Below the pieces are notes generated by a model, which saw only the letters and a program-made list of their open reading frames with translations, had not been told where the DNA came from and did not search any database. 64,000 nucleotides of DNA from contig NZ_QJRJ01000081.1 of assembly GCF_003254625.1 (NCBI RefSeq), positions 124,001 through 188,000 on the forward strand, read 5' to 3'. The DNA comes from Flavobacterium ginsenosidimutans (lineage in GTDB: Bacteria > Bacteroidota > Bacteroidia > Flavobacteriales > Flavobacteriaceae). The position numbers and the translations under genes were made by a program. Below, in pieces: positions 34,531-42,766 of the stretch. Position 1 is the first letter of the stretch. The number at the start of each line of letters is the position of its first letter.

Positions 34531-35511
34531 TCACAATTGTTTATTAAATGCTTTAGGAGATAATCCGAAATATTCTTTAAATTTTGAAGCGAAATAAGAA
34601 TTGTTGGTAAAATGAAGTTGATCGGAGACTTGAGAAATGGTAAGCTGTTTTTTTTCTAGAAGTTCTTTTGCGAAAAGCAATTTATTTTCCATAAAGAAAA
34701 CATTTGCAGTATCTCCAGTTATTTTTTTAAATAAACTTTTAAATTTAGATTCAGACATATTAGCCATTTTCGCCATATATTGAATGCTAGGAAAGTGGTC
34801 ATCTAAATGATTAATTAAATACATTTGAACGTTTATAATATTACCCAAATCAGAATTGTTTACTGTTTGCATTATAAGCCTTTTTGTAGCAATCTTTTTT
34901 AGATAATTTGAAATTAAAAGATGAACAGTTCCTCTAAGATTTAAATCAAAAATGGCTCCTCCAACTTCTAATTTTCTTAAATCATCTAACAAATGAAAAC
35001 TTTCGCTACTCATTCGGTCAAAACGAACAATTGTATTTTCTTTTGAATCAACCAGACTGTCTATATTTTGAATGACAATATTGTTTTTTTTAGCATACGC
35101 CTTAATCATACTTTTTTTGATAAAAATGCAAAGAGCAAAAGTTTTGCTTCCTTTTACAACATCATATTTTGATTCTAGAGAACCGTCTATAACCGCTAAG
35201 TTATACTGCCATCGCCCAACATTGTACATGAAATGTCCGCTGCTAACAGATGCTTCTCCTTCTGTTAGATTGTAGTAAAAGCCGACAAAATCTTGATTTA
35301 AATTTTTTTGTATTAATTGGAAATTTCTACGATACTCTACATCTATGTAATAGGCTATTATTCCATCGCCACAATCTAGAAAGTATCTAATACCAGTTTG
35401 AGAATCCTCTGGCAGAATAATAAAATTCCCTTCAATTTTTCCTCCAATTTGAGCAGCATAATGCTCTACCCAACTTAGATCTGCACCATAATAATGTTCT
35501 ATTATTTTCAT
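34531..35511 (-). CDS. AraC-family transcriptional regulator (paralogue 2)
   Basis: A 326-residue paralogue of the adjacent gene. It begins MKIIEHYYGADLSW, similar to the MRKVTHYYSLTPEW start of its neighbour, and shares N-terminal features such as a GFYYNLTEGEAS / FHFDLSEHINL region before the C-terminal AraC HTH (YMAKMANMSESKFKSLFKKITGDTANVFFMENKLLFAKELL...YFASKFKEYFGLSPKAF). The recognition helices differ between the two copies, so they probably bind different sites. The two genes likely form one operon read leftwards. Confidence 0.85.
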   Translation of the reverse strand: MKIIEHYYGADLSWVEHYAAQIGGKIEGNFIILPEDSQTGIRYFLDCGDGIIAYYIDVEYRRNFQLIQKNLNQDFVGFYYNLTEGEASVSSGHFMYNVGRWQYNLAVIDGSLESKYDVVKGSKTFALCIFIKKSMIKAYAKKNNIVIQNIDSLVDSKENTIVRFDRMSSESFHLLDDLRKLEVGGAIFDLNLRGTVHLLISNYLKKIATKRLIMQTVNNSDLGNIINVQMYLINHLDDHFPSIQYMAKMANMSESKFKSLFKKITGDTANVFFMENKLLFAKELLEKKQLTISQVSDQLHFTNNSYFASKFKEYFGLSPKAFNKQL

Positions 35512-35905
35512 GGAAATGTGGATTTTGTACCTAAAGTTAAGTTATTTTAACGAAACTTTTGATTTTTTTTACTTGTAAGTATTTGATATTTAAGTTTAAA
35601 AGGGGCTTTTTGTGAATTTGCTAAACTATTTTTCTTAAAAAGAATTATAAAATTTAGGGATATAGAAGTGATCTCTCTTTCTAAAAAAATGAGAAATACT
35701 AAACGTAATTTGACAATCTGTCGATTTCATGAAGAATATGTTTTTAATTAATTTGATTTATTTTAATACTTTTTTGTCTTTTAAGGGCAAATAATGTGCC
35801 TCGAAATATATACATATTGGAAATCAGTAGATTAAAAACAGAATGTCTTTTTTTGTATAAAATTAGGTAGGTAGTTTATGATCGCATGGGGAAAAAATAC
35901 TCGAT
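35512..35905. other. Gene-free region between AraC and NtrC-type genes
   Basis: 394 bp, A/T-rich, lying upstream of the AraC pair and downstream of the NtrC-type regulator, both on the minus strand. It should hold the AraC-pair promoter and the NtrC-operon terminator, but I see no convincing TAnnTTTG box or stem-loop with T-tract. No ORF is supported. Confidence 0.5.
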
Positions 35906-37222
35906 TTAAGCTATTTTTTGATTTATGGTTTTACGATCGATTTGCAAGATTTGGGCTGCCTTTGTTTTATTATGATTGACAAATGCCAAAACTTTTAAGA
36001 TTTGCTCTTTTTCGTATTCTTTTAAGGATTTCAGAATTTCAGGTGAAGTAGGAATGTGATACTTCAAGTTTTCAGGAACTTGATTTAATGTAATGAGATC
36101 ATCGCTCATAATAATCATTCTCTGGATAATGTTTTCAAGTTCTCTTATATTGCCTGGCCAATCATATCGCAACAAAACTTCTGTTACTTTTTCATTTATC
36201 TTTATTCCGGGTTTATTATATTCGTTAGAATATTTATCAATAAAAGTTTTTATTAATAAGGGAATATCTTCCTTTCGCTCTCTTAATGGTGTAGTTTTTA
36301 TATTGGCAACATTTAAACGGTAGTACAAATCTTCTCTAAAGAGACCTTTTGCTATCATTTCTTTCAAATTGCTATTGGTTGCAGAGATAATTCTAACATC
36401 AATTTTTTCAGGTTTTGTAGCGCCAACTCTTAGAATTTCTTTTTCTTGAATGACTCTTAAAAGTTTAATTTGTAGTGATAAAGGAGTATTGCCGATCTCA
36501 TCTAAAAAAATGGTGCCACCTGAAGCTGCCTGAAATAAACCAGTTTTGGTTTCAATAGCTCCTGTAAATGAACCTTTAATATGACCAAACAATTCAGATT
36601 CAGCCAAATTTTCGGGAATTCCACCACAATTTACAGCAATAAAAGGTTTATGAGCTGTTTTACTTGTAAAATGAATAGCTCTGGCAATCAGTTCTTTTCC
36701 TGTTCCGCTTTCGCCTTCTATGAGAATAGTTGCTTTAGTGTCTTTTACACGTTCGATTATTTCAACAACATTTTTAGAATGGACAGATTTACCTATAATA
36801 TTGCTATATAAATCCTCATTTTTTGAATGAAAATCATTAGCAAGAAGGTTATTCTTTACCAGCGAACTTCTAATTGCTTTATACAGCTCGTCGCTTGTAA
36901 ATGGTTTTGTTAAATAATCTAATGCACCAGATTTGATTGCGCAAACAACACTTGGAATAGACGGGACACCAGATATCACTAGTTTTGGTATAGCAGGATA
37001 ATGTTCGTCAGTATATTTTAATAATTCCATGCCATTAATTTCTGGCATATTAAGATCACTTATTAATAAATCGATAGTTGTATTTTTTAAAACTTCGATC
37101 GCTTCGTTTACAGAAGAAGCTTTATAAGTGCGATAATTAAAAGTTTTTAATTGTCTCTGAATGAGATCTAACATATCGTTGTTATCATCGACAACCAATA
37201 TATTTTCTTTTTTAGAATTCAT
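35906..37222 (-). CDS. NtrC-family sigma-54-dependent response regulator
   Basis: A 438-residue regulator in three domains. A receiver domain (about residues 6-120) has the acidic pair DD12-13, phospho-acceptor Asp56 (LLISDLNMPEING) and K in TKPF. A sigma-54-activating AAA+ domain (about 145-380) has Walker A GESGTGKE, the sigma-54 contact loop as GSFTGA (usual GAFTGA with one Ala-to-Ser change), and Walker B GGTIFLDEIG. A short Fis-type HTH ends the protein. Its cognate kinase gene ends 8 bp upstream. It would activate sigma-54 promoters elsewhere; no sigma-54 promoter was recognised in this window. Confidence 0.93.
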   Translation of the reverse strand: MNSKKENILVVDDNNDMLDLIQRQLKTFNYRTYKASSVNEAIEVLKNTTIDLLISDLNMPEINGMELLKYTDEHYPAIPKLVISGVPSIPSVVCAIKSGALDYLTKPFTSDELYKAIRSSLVKNNLLANDFHSKNEDLYSNIIGKSVHSKNVVEIIERVKDTKATILIEGESGTGKELIARAIHFTSKTAHKPFIAVNCGGIPENLAESELFGHIKGSFTGAIETKTGLFQAASGGTIFLDEIGNTPLSLQIKLLRVIQEKEILRVGATKPEKIDVRIISATNSNLKEMIAKGLFREDLYYRLNVANIKTTPLRERKEDIPLLIKTFIDKYSNEYNKPGIKINEKVTEVLLRYDWPGNIRELENIIQRMIIMSDDLITLNQVPENLKYHIPTSPEILKSLKEYEKEQILKVLAFVNHNKTKAAQILQIDRKTINQKIA

Positions 37223-37229
37223 TTTGCTT

Positions 37230-38321
37230 TTAAGTTAATGGGATTCTGATTATGAAGATGGTTCCGTTTGGAAAATTGTCCTGTAAAATAATCTCTCCAT
37301 TATGGTTTTTGATTATTCCATGAACTACACTTAAACCTAATCCACAGCCATAATTGACTGGTTTGGTTGAAAAAAAAGGTTCAAATATTTTTTCTTTAAT
37401 AGTATCTGGAACTCCAGTTCCTTGATCTTCAATTTTTAGGTATAAATTGTTTTCATCATGATCCACAATAATTTTGATGATGCTTTTTTCTGGCGATGCA
37501 TAAACTGCATTTATGAGTAGATTAAATAGAACTTGCGTAATTTGAACAGAATCTACTTTTGCAATAACATTTTCATCTTTAAAAATTAATTCAGTTTTGA
37601 TGCCTTTTTTTTGAAAATTCGATTTTAGAAATGATAAAGCAAAAACTATAATTGGTTTTATTTCTTGTGATTCTAATTTTTGAGGCATTTCGCAAGAAAA
37701 GAACATTAGTTTTTTGACAATTTCCCTCGAATAGATAACCGAATTAATAACGATTGAAATGTCTGCATCAATATCAGAATCAATATTTTGCTCTTTTATC
37801 AGTTCTGCAAAACCCAAAATATTACCTAAAGGTGTGTTTAGTTCATGAGCAATTCCAGCCGTCATTTCCCCAAGGAGAGTAAGGCGTTCCATTCGCTCAA
37901 TAGTTTTGCGTAATAAAGCCTTTCGTTCTAATGTTTGATATTTTTCAATATAATTTCCAACCTCAATTGCAATGGTATCAAGAAGTTTTTGTTCATCATC
38001 GTCGAAGTCATTTTGTGTATATTTTTTAGCTGGATAATGTACTTTAATATGTCCGCAGTCCACTTTATTTACCTGTATAAAACTAGATTGGGAAATACTT
38101 TCTTCCATTTGTTCTGAAGTAGATAAATGATAATCTGTAACATGAATTTCGACAATAGTATCTGCACTATATCTCCACGCATTTTTTATGCTCATGATAA
38201 TATCATGCAGGGTTTGGATGTTGATCGAATTTGATTTTGAAATAATCTTTGAAATTTCGTAAAGACAAGTAAGTTCTTTGATTTTTTCTCTTAAATTTTC
38301 TTCAGTTGATAGTAAATACAT
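37230..38321 (-). CDS. Soluble sensor histidine kinase, partner of the NtrC-type regulator
   Basis: A 363-residue histidine kinase without membrane segments. The N-terminal ~130 residues resemble a GAF-type sensor (YEISKIISKSNSINIQTLHDIIMSI...CGHIKVHYP), then a dimerisation/phospho-acceptor helix with His159 (AGIAHELNTPLGN) and an ATPase domain with N box (LFNLLINAVYAS), EDQGTGVPD and GCGLGLSVVHGIIKNHNG. This is the NtrB-like type that senses a cytoplasmic signal. The response-regulator gene begins 8 bp after its stop, so both are co-expressed. A minus-strand -7 box TACTTTTG is at 38364-38357. Confidence 0.92.
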   Translation of the reverse strand: MYLLSTEENLREKIKELTCLYEISKIISKSNSINIQTLHDIIMSIKNAWRYSADTIVEIHVTDYHLSTSEQMEESISQSSFIQVNKVDCGHIKVHYPAKKYTQNDFDDDEQKLLDTIAIEVGNYIEKYQTLERKALLRKTIERMERLTLLGEMTAGIAHELNTPLGNILGFAELIKEQNIDSDIDADISIVINSVIYSREIVKKLMFFSCEMPQKLESQEIKPIIVFALSFLKSNFQKKGIKTELIFKDENVIAKVDSVQITQVLFNLLINAVYASPEKSIIKIIVDHDENNLYLKIEDQGTGVPDTIKEKIFEPFFSTKPVNYGCGLGLSVVHGIIKNHNGEIILQDNFPNGTIFIIRIPLT

Positions 38322-38631
38322 TGTAGGAAAATATTTTCTTTATTTTGAATTCGATTCAAAAGTAAGTAAATATTTTCGTACTTAAAATAAAACACATTGT
38401 TTAGTTAACTATTTGAAAACAAAATAAATAACATTTGTTTTTACGTCTTATTTTATTGTTTTTTTGACTTTTTAAGGTAGAGTAAAAGAAAAGTTTTGTG
38501 TACAAAATCGCTTCTGTTTTTATTTATAAGGAGAAAAAAAAGTCTTATTCTAATATTTTAAAAACTTTATTGCCCTAATTAAAAATATGGTGAAACTACT
38601 TTTGTTGTAAAATATATCTGAACGTATAAAA
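38322..38631. promoter_or_regulatory. Divergent promoter region, histidine kinase / YcxB-like gene
   Basis: 310 bp without a gene. Two -7 boxes of the form TACTTTTG are seen: one on the minus strand (38364-38357) 36 bp from the kinase start, and one on the plus strand (38597-38604) 28 bp from the YcxB-like gene start. Upstream -33 elements are not clear for either. Confidence 0.55.
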
Positions 38632-39174
38632 ATGAATACCACTAACTTTTTATTAGAGTTTGAATTGAATATTTCTGAGATCAGAAAATTAAACAAAATG
38701 TATTTCGAGCATTTGTTTCGAGACCGATTCATATTTATTTCACTTTTCTTTTTGCTGGTTCTCATCTTTTTTGATTTTGCTTATATTAATGAAGACCAAG
38801 ATATTTCTGCTTGGTTGATAAGAAGCTTAGCTTTAATTGTTTTTTTCGTTGTAATTGAATATTCTTTTATAAATACAATTTCGAAAATTGGTTTTCAGCT
38901 GACTAAGAAATTTCTAAAATCTGATAGATTTCATAACAGATATAAAATTAGATTCACGAGCTTAGAAATTTATGTAAAATCTCCATTGGGAGAACTTATT
39001 CATAAATGGACATCGATTGAAAAAGCAATTTTGACTAAAAATTTTTTATTTCTGTATGTTAGAGGTAGAAACAATTATATTATCTCAATTTCTAATAAAG
39101 ATTATGATTTTAGAAAAATGGAAGAACTATTGGCTTTTGTTGAAAAGAATGTAACTCACATTATAAAAGTTTAA
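38632..39174 (+). CDS. YcxB-like small membrane protein
   Basis: A 180-residue protein with two adjacent hydrophobic helices (about residues 35-55 and 63-83) followed by a soluble C-terminal domain of beta-strands (YKIRFTSLEIYVKSPLGELIHKWTSIEKAILTKNFLFLYVRGRNNYIISISNKDYDF). This layout matches the YcxB-like family, of unknown function: an N-terminal membrane hairpin and a PH-like C-terminal fold in which the strand 'W-x-x-I-x-x' is conserved. It has its own predicted -7 box at 38597-38604. The assignment is by pattern only. Confidence 0.55.
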   Translation: MNTTNFLLEFELNISEIRKLNKMYFEHLFRDRFIFISLFFLLVLIFFDFAYINEDQDISAWLIRSLALIVFFVVIEYSFINTISKIGFQLTKKFLKSDRFHNRYKIRFTSLEIYVKSPLGELIHKWTSIEKAILTKNFLFLYVRGRNNYIISISNKDYDFRKMEELLAFVEKNVTHIIKV

Positions 39175-39223
39175 AATGAATAAAAATGGCTTATCATATT
39201 AATTTTCTGACTTATAGGGGTAA

Positions 39224-39251
39224 TTGTTTTTTCGCAGCCTAGTTAGTTTTG
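39224..39251 (+). promoter_or_regulatory. Promoter of the 145-residue receiver-like gene
   Basis: TTG (39224-39226), a 17-bp spacer and TAGTTTTG (39244-39251) match the Flavobacterium promoter; the start codon is at 39275, giving a short leader. A standalone promoter indicates that the small gene is independently expressed. Confidence 0.6.
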
Positions 39252-39274
39252 CAATATGTTTTTAATAGATCAAA

Positions 39275-39712
39275 ATGCAAAAGAAACAGGTTTTAGTGTA
39301 CGATAACAATGGAGTCTTTTTAAAAATGTTTAAAAGAAGATTTAAAGAAGAGTTTGATTTCTTTGAAGAATCTTTATTATTTGAAAACGAAAAAAAAGAG
39401 TTTGATCATATAGTTTATGCAATACATGATAGGAAAGAATTGCTTAACTTTTTATCACAGGAAAAAAACGAACCAAATGTTTTGGTTTGCTTATTTAATG
39501 TTCAATTCTTTAGAAGTGTCTCATTTTTGGAAGTAGCAAATAATTTTATTCTAATTGATGAATCTAAAACTAGAAATGAAATTCTGAAAGAACTGAATGC
39601 TTTTTTTAGAAAGAAATTGGATCACAAAACAGAAAACAAACCTTTTATAGCATCTAAAATTTCTAAGACAAAACTTCAGGAATACTATAAGGCAATGTAT
39701 TTTTTAATGTAA
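39275..39712 (+). CDS. Unknown small protein, possibly an atypical receiver domain
   Basis: A 145-residue protein with no recognised family. Its start (KKQVLVYDNNGVFLKMFKRRFKEEFDF) has the beta1-alpha1 look of response-regulator receivers, but the expected acidic pair reads D-N, the segment where the phospho-acceptor Asp should stand reads VLVCLFNVQFF with no Asp, and no conserved Lys is obvious. It would then be a phosphorylation-independent pseudo-receiver. No DNA-binding domain follows; the C-terminus is basic (KISKTKLQEYYKAMYFLM). It has its own promoter and terminator. The alternative is an unrelated alpha/beta fold. Confidence 0.5.
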   Translation: MQKKQVLVYDNNGVFLKMFKRRFKEEFDFFEESLLFENEKKEFDHIVYAIHDRKELLNFLSQEKNEPNVLVCLFNVQFFRSVSFLEVANNFILIDESKTRNEILKELNAFFRKKLDHKTENKPFIASKISKTKLQEYYKAMYFLM

Positions 39713-39772
39713 TTTATTTTATTTTTTTATATTTTTTCACGCACAGATTCTATAAAATTTGTGCATTTGTTT

Positions 39773-39807
39773 GCAGGATAGGGTTTTTCTCTATCCTGCT
39801 TTTTTTT
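39773..39807 (+). terminator. Terminator after the receiver-like gene
   Basis: GCAGGATAG (39773-39781) pairs with CTATCCTGC (39791-39799), followed by eight T. Confidence 0.8.
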
Positions 39808-39897
39808 ATAATAGTGTAGGAATTCTAAAACAAAGTTTTTATTTTTAAGTGTTGTTATAAAAATTAAAACTCTTAAATTGTTCTAAAAAAATATAGA

Positions 39898-41181
39898 ATG
39901 AAAAAAGCAGTATTATTTTATCTTCCAATTACTTTAATAACAGCCTTTTTAACTAGTTGTGGAGTTTCTCAAAAGGTTTCAGAAAAAACAATTGTTTTAA
40001 AAAATAGCAGTTCTTTAGCGCTATCACAAAAGGCAATTTCTATAAAAAAAGACGCTCTTGGTAATGAAAAAGGAGCTTTCCCGATTTTGCTTTTTAAAAC
40101 AGATACAATTCCAGCACAGGTAAACGATCTTAATGGAGATGGAAAATGGGATGAACTTTTTTTTACTGCTGATTTTTTGCCAAATGAAGAAAAAACGGTA
40201 CAATTAAAATGGTCTAATACAGATCCGAAATTTACAGTAAAAACTAGTGTTCGTTTTGGAAAAAGGGAAGGGAAGAATCTTCCGGTTCATCCAGATACAC
40301 AAGAAGTTTTAATGGCAGATCAGGTTCATAAAAAATTAGGCTATCAAAAATATCAGACAGATGGGCCAACTTGGGAAAATGATAAAGTAGGTTTTAGACA
40401 TTATTTGGATGGAAGAAACTCAAAAGATGTTTTCGGTAAAAAACTTCCAGGCATAACACCAGAAAATGTTGGAATAAATGATAAAGGCGCGGTTGAAGAC
40501 AATTACCATGTAATGTACGATTGGGGCCGAGATATTTTTCCTGTTGGAAATTCAGTTGGATTAGGAGGTTATGCTTTATGGATTGATAATAAAATTAACC
40601 GACTTGGAATTTTAGGAAACGATACCATTAATAATGTTGAAAAAACAACTTTTAAAATTGTAAGCGAAGGTCCTGTAAATTCTGTTTTAAGCTATCATTA
40701 CGAAAACTGGAAAGCGGCCAATAATTTATATCAAGTTCAGGAAACTACTTCTATCTGGCCGGGAATGTACGGTTATAAAAATACAGTTTCTATTAAAGGG
40801 ATTAAAGGAAAGGAAACTTTCTTAGCGGCAATTTCTAACTTAAATAATAAAAACCCGCTTCAGGTAATTGAGTCTGGAGATTGGATTTGCCTTATTCAGC
40901 ATGACTATTTAACTTACGAACGTCAATGGATTTTAGGGACGGCAATTTTAGTTCCTGCAGCGATTTACCAAGGTTATATTGAAGCTCCGAAAACAGGACA
41001 GTTAACTGATTCTTATTTGGCTAAATTAACCGTTCAAGATAATAAAGAAATCAGCTATTATGCAATTGCAGCTTGGGAATTGAGTGCAGACAAGGGCTTC
41101 AATGATTCAGCATTTTTCACCAATTATGTGACGAATTTGGCAAAACAGCTTTCTGTTAAAATAAAAGTTGAAATTAGATAA
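39898..41181 (+). CDS. DUF4861 family lipoprotein (long form)
   Basis: A 427-residue lipoprotein (lipobox FLTSC at about residue 21). An N-terminal domain of ~100 residues (TIVLKNSSSLALSQKAISI..., DTIPAQVNDLNGDGKWDELFFTADF) precedes the DUF4861 core (GPTWENDKVGFRHYLDGRNSKDVFGK, YHVMYDWGRDIFPVGNSVGLGG, C-terminal YYAIAAWELS). The core blocks are the same as in the shorter paralogue at 23533, so the family is represented in both a full-length and a short form. It is separate from the pectin run, isolated by terminators on the upstream side. Function unknown; a carbohydrate role is inferred. Confidence 0.78.
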   Translation: MKKAVLFYLPITLITAFLTSCGVSQKVSEKTIVLKNSSSLALSQKAISIKKDALGNEKGAFPILLFKTDTIPAQVNDLNGDGKWDELFFTADFLPNEEKTVQLKWSNTDPKFTVKTSVRFGKREGKNLPVHPDTQEVLMADQVHKKLGYQKYQTDGPTWENDKVGFRHYLDGRNSKDVFGKKLPGITPENVGINDKGAVEDNYHVMYDWGRDIFPVGNSVGLGGYALWIDNKINRLGILGNDTINNVEKTTFKIVSEGPVNSVLSYHYENWKAANNLYQVQETTSIWPGMYGYKNTVSIKGIKGKETFLAAISNLNNKNPLQVIESGDWICLIQHDYLTYERQWILGTAILVPAAIYQGYIEAPKTGQLTDSYLAKLTVQDNKEISYYAIAAWELSADKGFNDSAFFTNYVTNLAKQLSVKIKVEIR

Positions 41182-41600
41182 CTGGACGTTATAAACTAAA
41201 AGACTGAGAGAGGTAAAACTGAAATAAAATTAGCCTTCTAAATCCTCCATATCGAGATTAAAATTGAAGTATTCTAAACAGTCTGGTGAGGATTTTTCTC
41301 CCTTTTGGGGTAATTTTTCTCTGGAGAAATTAACAAATAGAAGTACTTTCAGACAATATGTGAAAGAAAATTTTATTGCTTGTAACACTTTCTACAAAGC
41401 CTTAAAATAGGAATGATTTAAAAGTTGTTATAATAAGTATTTGATTGTTAATGCATTGTGTTTTGTGATGTTTTAGAAAAACAAGAAGTCAATTTATTGT
41501 AAAGAAAATGAATGAAAAACTGCATTAAATTTAACAGCAAAATTGTTGTAACTATCACACAAACTTTTATTTTTGTGGCTTAATTTAACAATATATAAGC
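41182..41600. other. Gene-free region with a direct repeat and the H1-like promoter
   Basis: 419 bp without a supported ORF. It contains ATTTTTCTC words at 41292 and 41313 (21-bp period) around 'GGGGTA', and near the end a good promoter (41546-41575) for the histone-H1-like gene. The remainder is A/T-rich with nothing recognised. Confidence 0.5.
41546..41575 (+). promoter_or_regulatory. Promoter of the histone-H1-like gene
   Basis: TTG (41546-41548), 19-bp spacer, TATTTTTG (41568-41575): a close match to the Bacteroidota consensus. The leader to the ATG at 41601 is about 20 nt. Confidence 0.7.
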
Positions 41601-41777
41601 ATGAAAGATTTATTAGTAAAAATCAACGCCGAAATTGAAACATTCAAAGCTGAAGCAGAATCTTTAACTGAGAAAGGAATTAAAGCTGCTGGACCAAGAG
41701 CACGTAAATCGACTTTGGAAATTGAAAAACTTTTAAAAGAGTTTAGAAAAGTTTCTATCGAAGAATCAAAAAAATAA
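41601..41777 (+). CDS. Histone-H1-like small protein
   Basis: A 58-residue protein, short enough to be missed by length cut-offs. It reads MKDLLVKINAEIETFKAEAE... and is Lys/Glu-rich and helical, with a central GPRARKSTLEIEKLLKEFRK segment typical of the small 'histone H1' (Hc1-like) proteins conserved in Flavobacteria. Probably a nucleoid-associated DNA-binding protein. It has a canonical promoter 26 bp upstream and a strong terminator directly after the stop, so it is a compact monocistronic unit. Confidence 0.8.
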   Translation: MKDLLVKINAEIETFKAEAESLTEKGIKAAGPRARKSTLEIEKLLKEFRKVSIEESKK

Positions 41778-41785
41778 TACAACTA

Positions 41786-41813
41786 AAACCTCGTCAATCG
41801 ACGAGGTTTTTTT
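41786..41813 (+). terminator. Terminator after the histone-H1-like gene
   Basis: AACCTCGTC / GACGAGGTT stem (9 bp) with AATC loop and seven T on the + strand; the A-run on the other side may make it work for the convergent gene too. Confidence 0.85.
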
Positions 41814-41859
41814 ATAAATAAAAGTAGTCACGAAATTCTTTAAAGGATTGATTATTTGA

Positions 41860-42723
41860 CTAGTCTTTAATGCTGTAAAGTATTTGTTGAAAATCAGCTT
41901 TAAATGTATTCTTTCGTTCTATTGGCACCCACGAAATGAAAGTGTAGAAAGTGGTTTTTGTTTCGGCAACACCAATGAAGTAGTAAAACTTTTGTTTTCT
42001 TTCTTTATCGTAATAGGAAACATCTGTTTCCATAAAATTTATCAACCCTTTTGTAAAATAAACTGGCTTTGAAGCTTCTTTTTCTTGTTGCTCAAAAAAA
42101 TCATCTACCAGATTTTTACAAAAGTCATTTATAGAAGAGTAAGTCTCACCAGATAATGCCAAATTTTCTTTGGTTTCATATATTACACTTCCAAAGACGT
42201 TATTTTCAATACTTGTATATTCTATTGCCGAATATGAATTTATTCCGCTGGTTTTACTCATATAAAATGGCAGGCTTATATGAAATAAATGTCCACCTAT
42301 ATATTCTTTAAATTTTGACTCGACCTTGACTGAAGGATCGTTAACAACAGTTACATAAGTTTCAGGTGATTTTAGAATTTGACCTTTATAGAGAACAAAT
42401 AACTGAGGCAGTTTTTGCTTTCCTAGCGTAATTGCTTTAAACGAATAAGAAAATGCAGTTTGATAAGAAGTTACGGTTTTATCTTTAGTAGTTGCACTAT
42501 ATGTGTTTGCAGGACCACCAATTTTATCAAATTGATTTAAATCTAATTTCTGAATTGAATCGCGCTTATATTTAAATTCAACGGGAATCTCGTATCTGAC
42601 ATAAATATTTTCATTAAGTTGACATGTTGATCTGTCAAATTTTATCTTTATTTCTTGCGCTGATAGATTATTAGTGCAGAAGGTTATAAAAAAGAAGAAT
42701 AGAAGTAATTTTTGATATTTCAT
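41860..42723 (-). CDS. Secreted protein with BatD-like N-terminal domain
   Basis: A 287-residue exported protein (signal ends LSAQ). The first ~110 mature residues follow the BatD / 'oxygen tolerance' Ig-like pattern: KFDRSTCQLNENIYVRYEI..., FDKIGGPANTYSATT..., SYQTAFSYSFKAITLGKQKLPQLFVLYKGQ. The C-terminal part (about 130-287) is a different, unrecognised domain, with no membrane helix as in true BatD. No other Bat gene (BatA/B/C/E, MoxR) is nearby, so this is a standalone relative. Likely periplasmic; function unknown. The gene upstream (42767-44086) is on the same strand 43 bp away and may be co-transcribed. Confidence 0.55.
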   Translation of the reverse strand: MKYQKLLLFFFFITFCTNNLSAQEIKIKFDRSTCQLNENIYVRYEIPVEFKYKRDSIQKLDLNQFDKIGGPANTYSATTKDKTVTSYQTAFSYSFKAITLGKQKLPQLFVLYKGQILKSPETYVTVVNDPSVKVESKFKEYIGGHLFHISLPFYMSKTSGINSYSAIEYTSIENNVFGSVIYETKENLALSGETYSSINDFCKNLVDDFFEQQEKEASKPVYFTKGLINFMETDVSYYDKERKQKFYYFIGVAETKTTFYTFISWVPIERKNTFKADFQQILYSIKD

Positions 42724-42766
42724 TTTTAGTATTGGTTTTAAAGGAATTTAATTTACAAAAGCGTTT

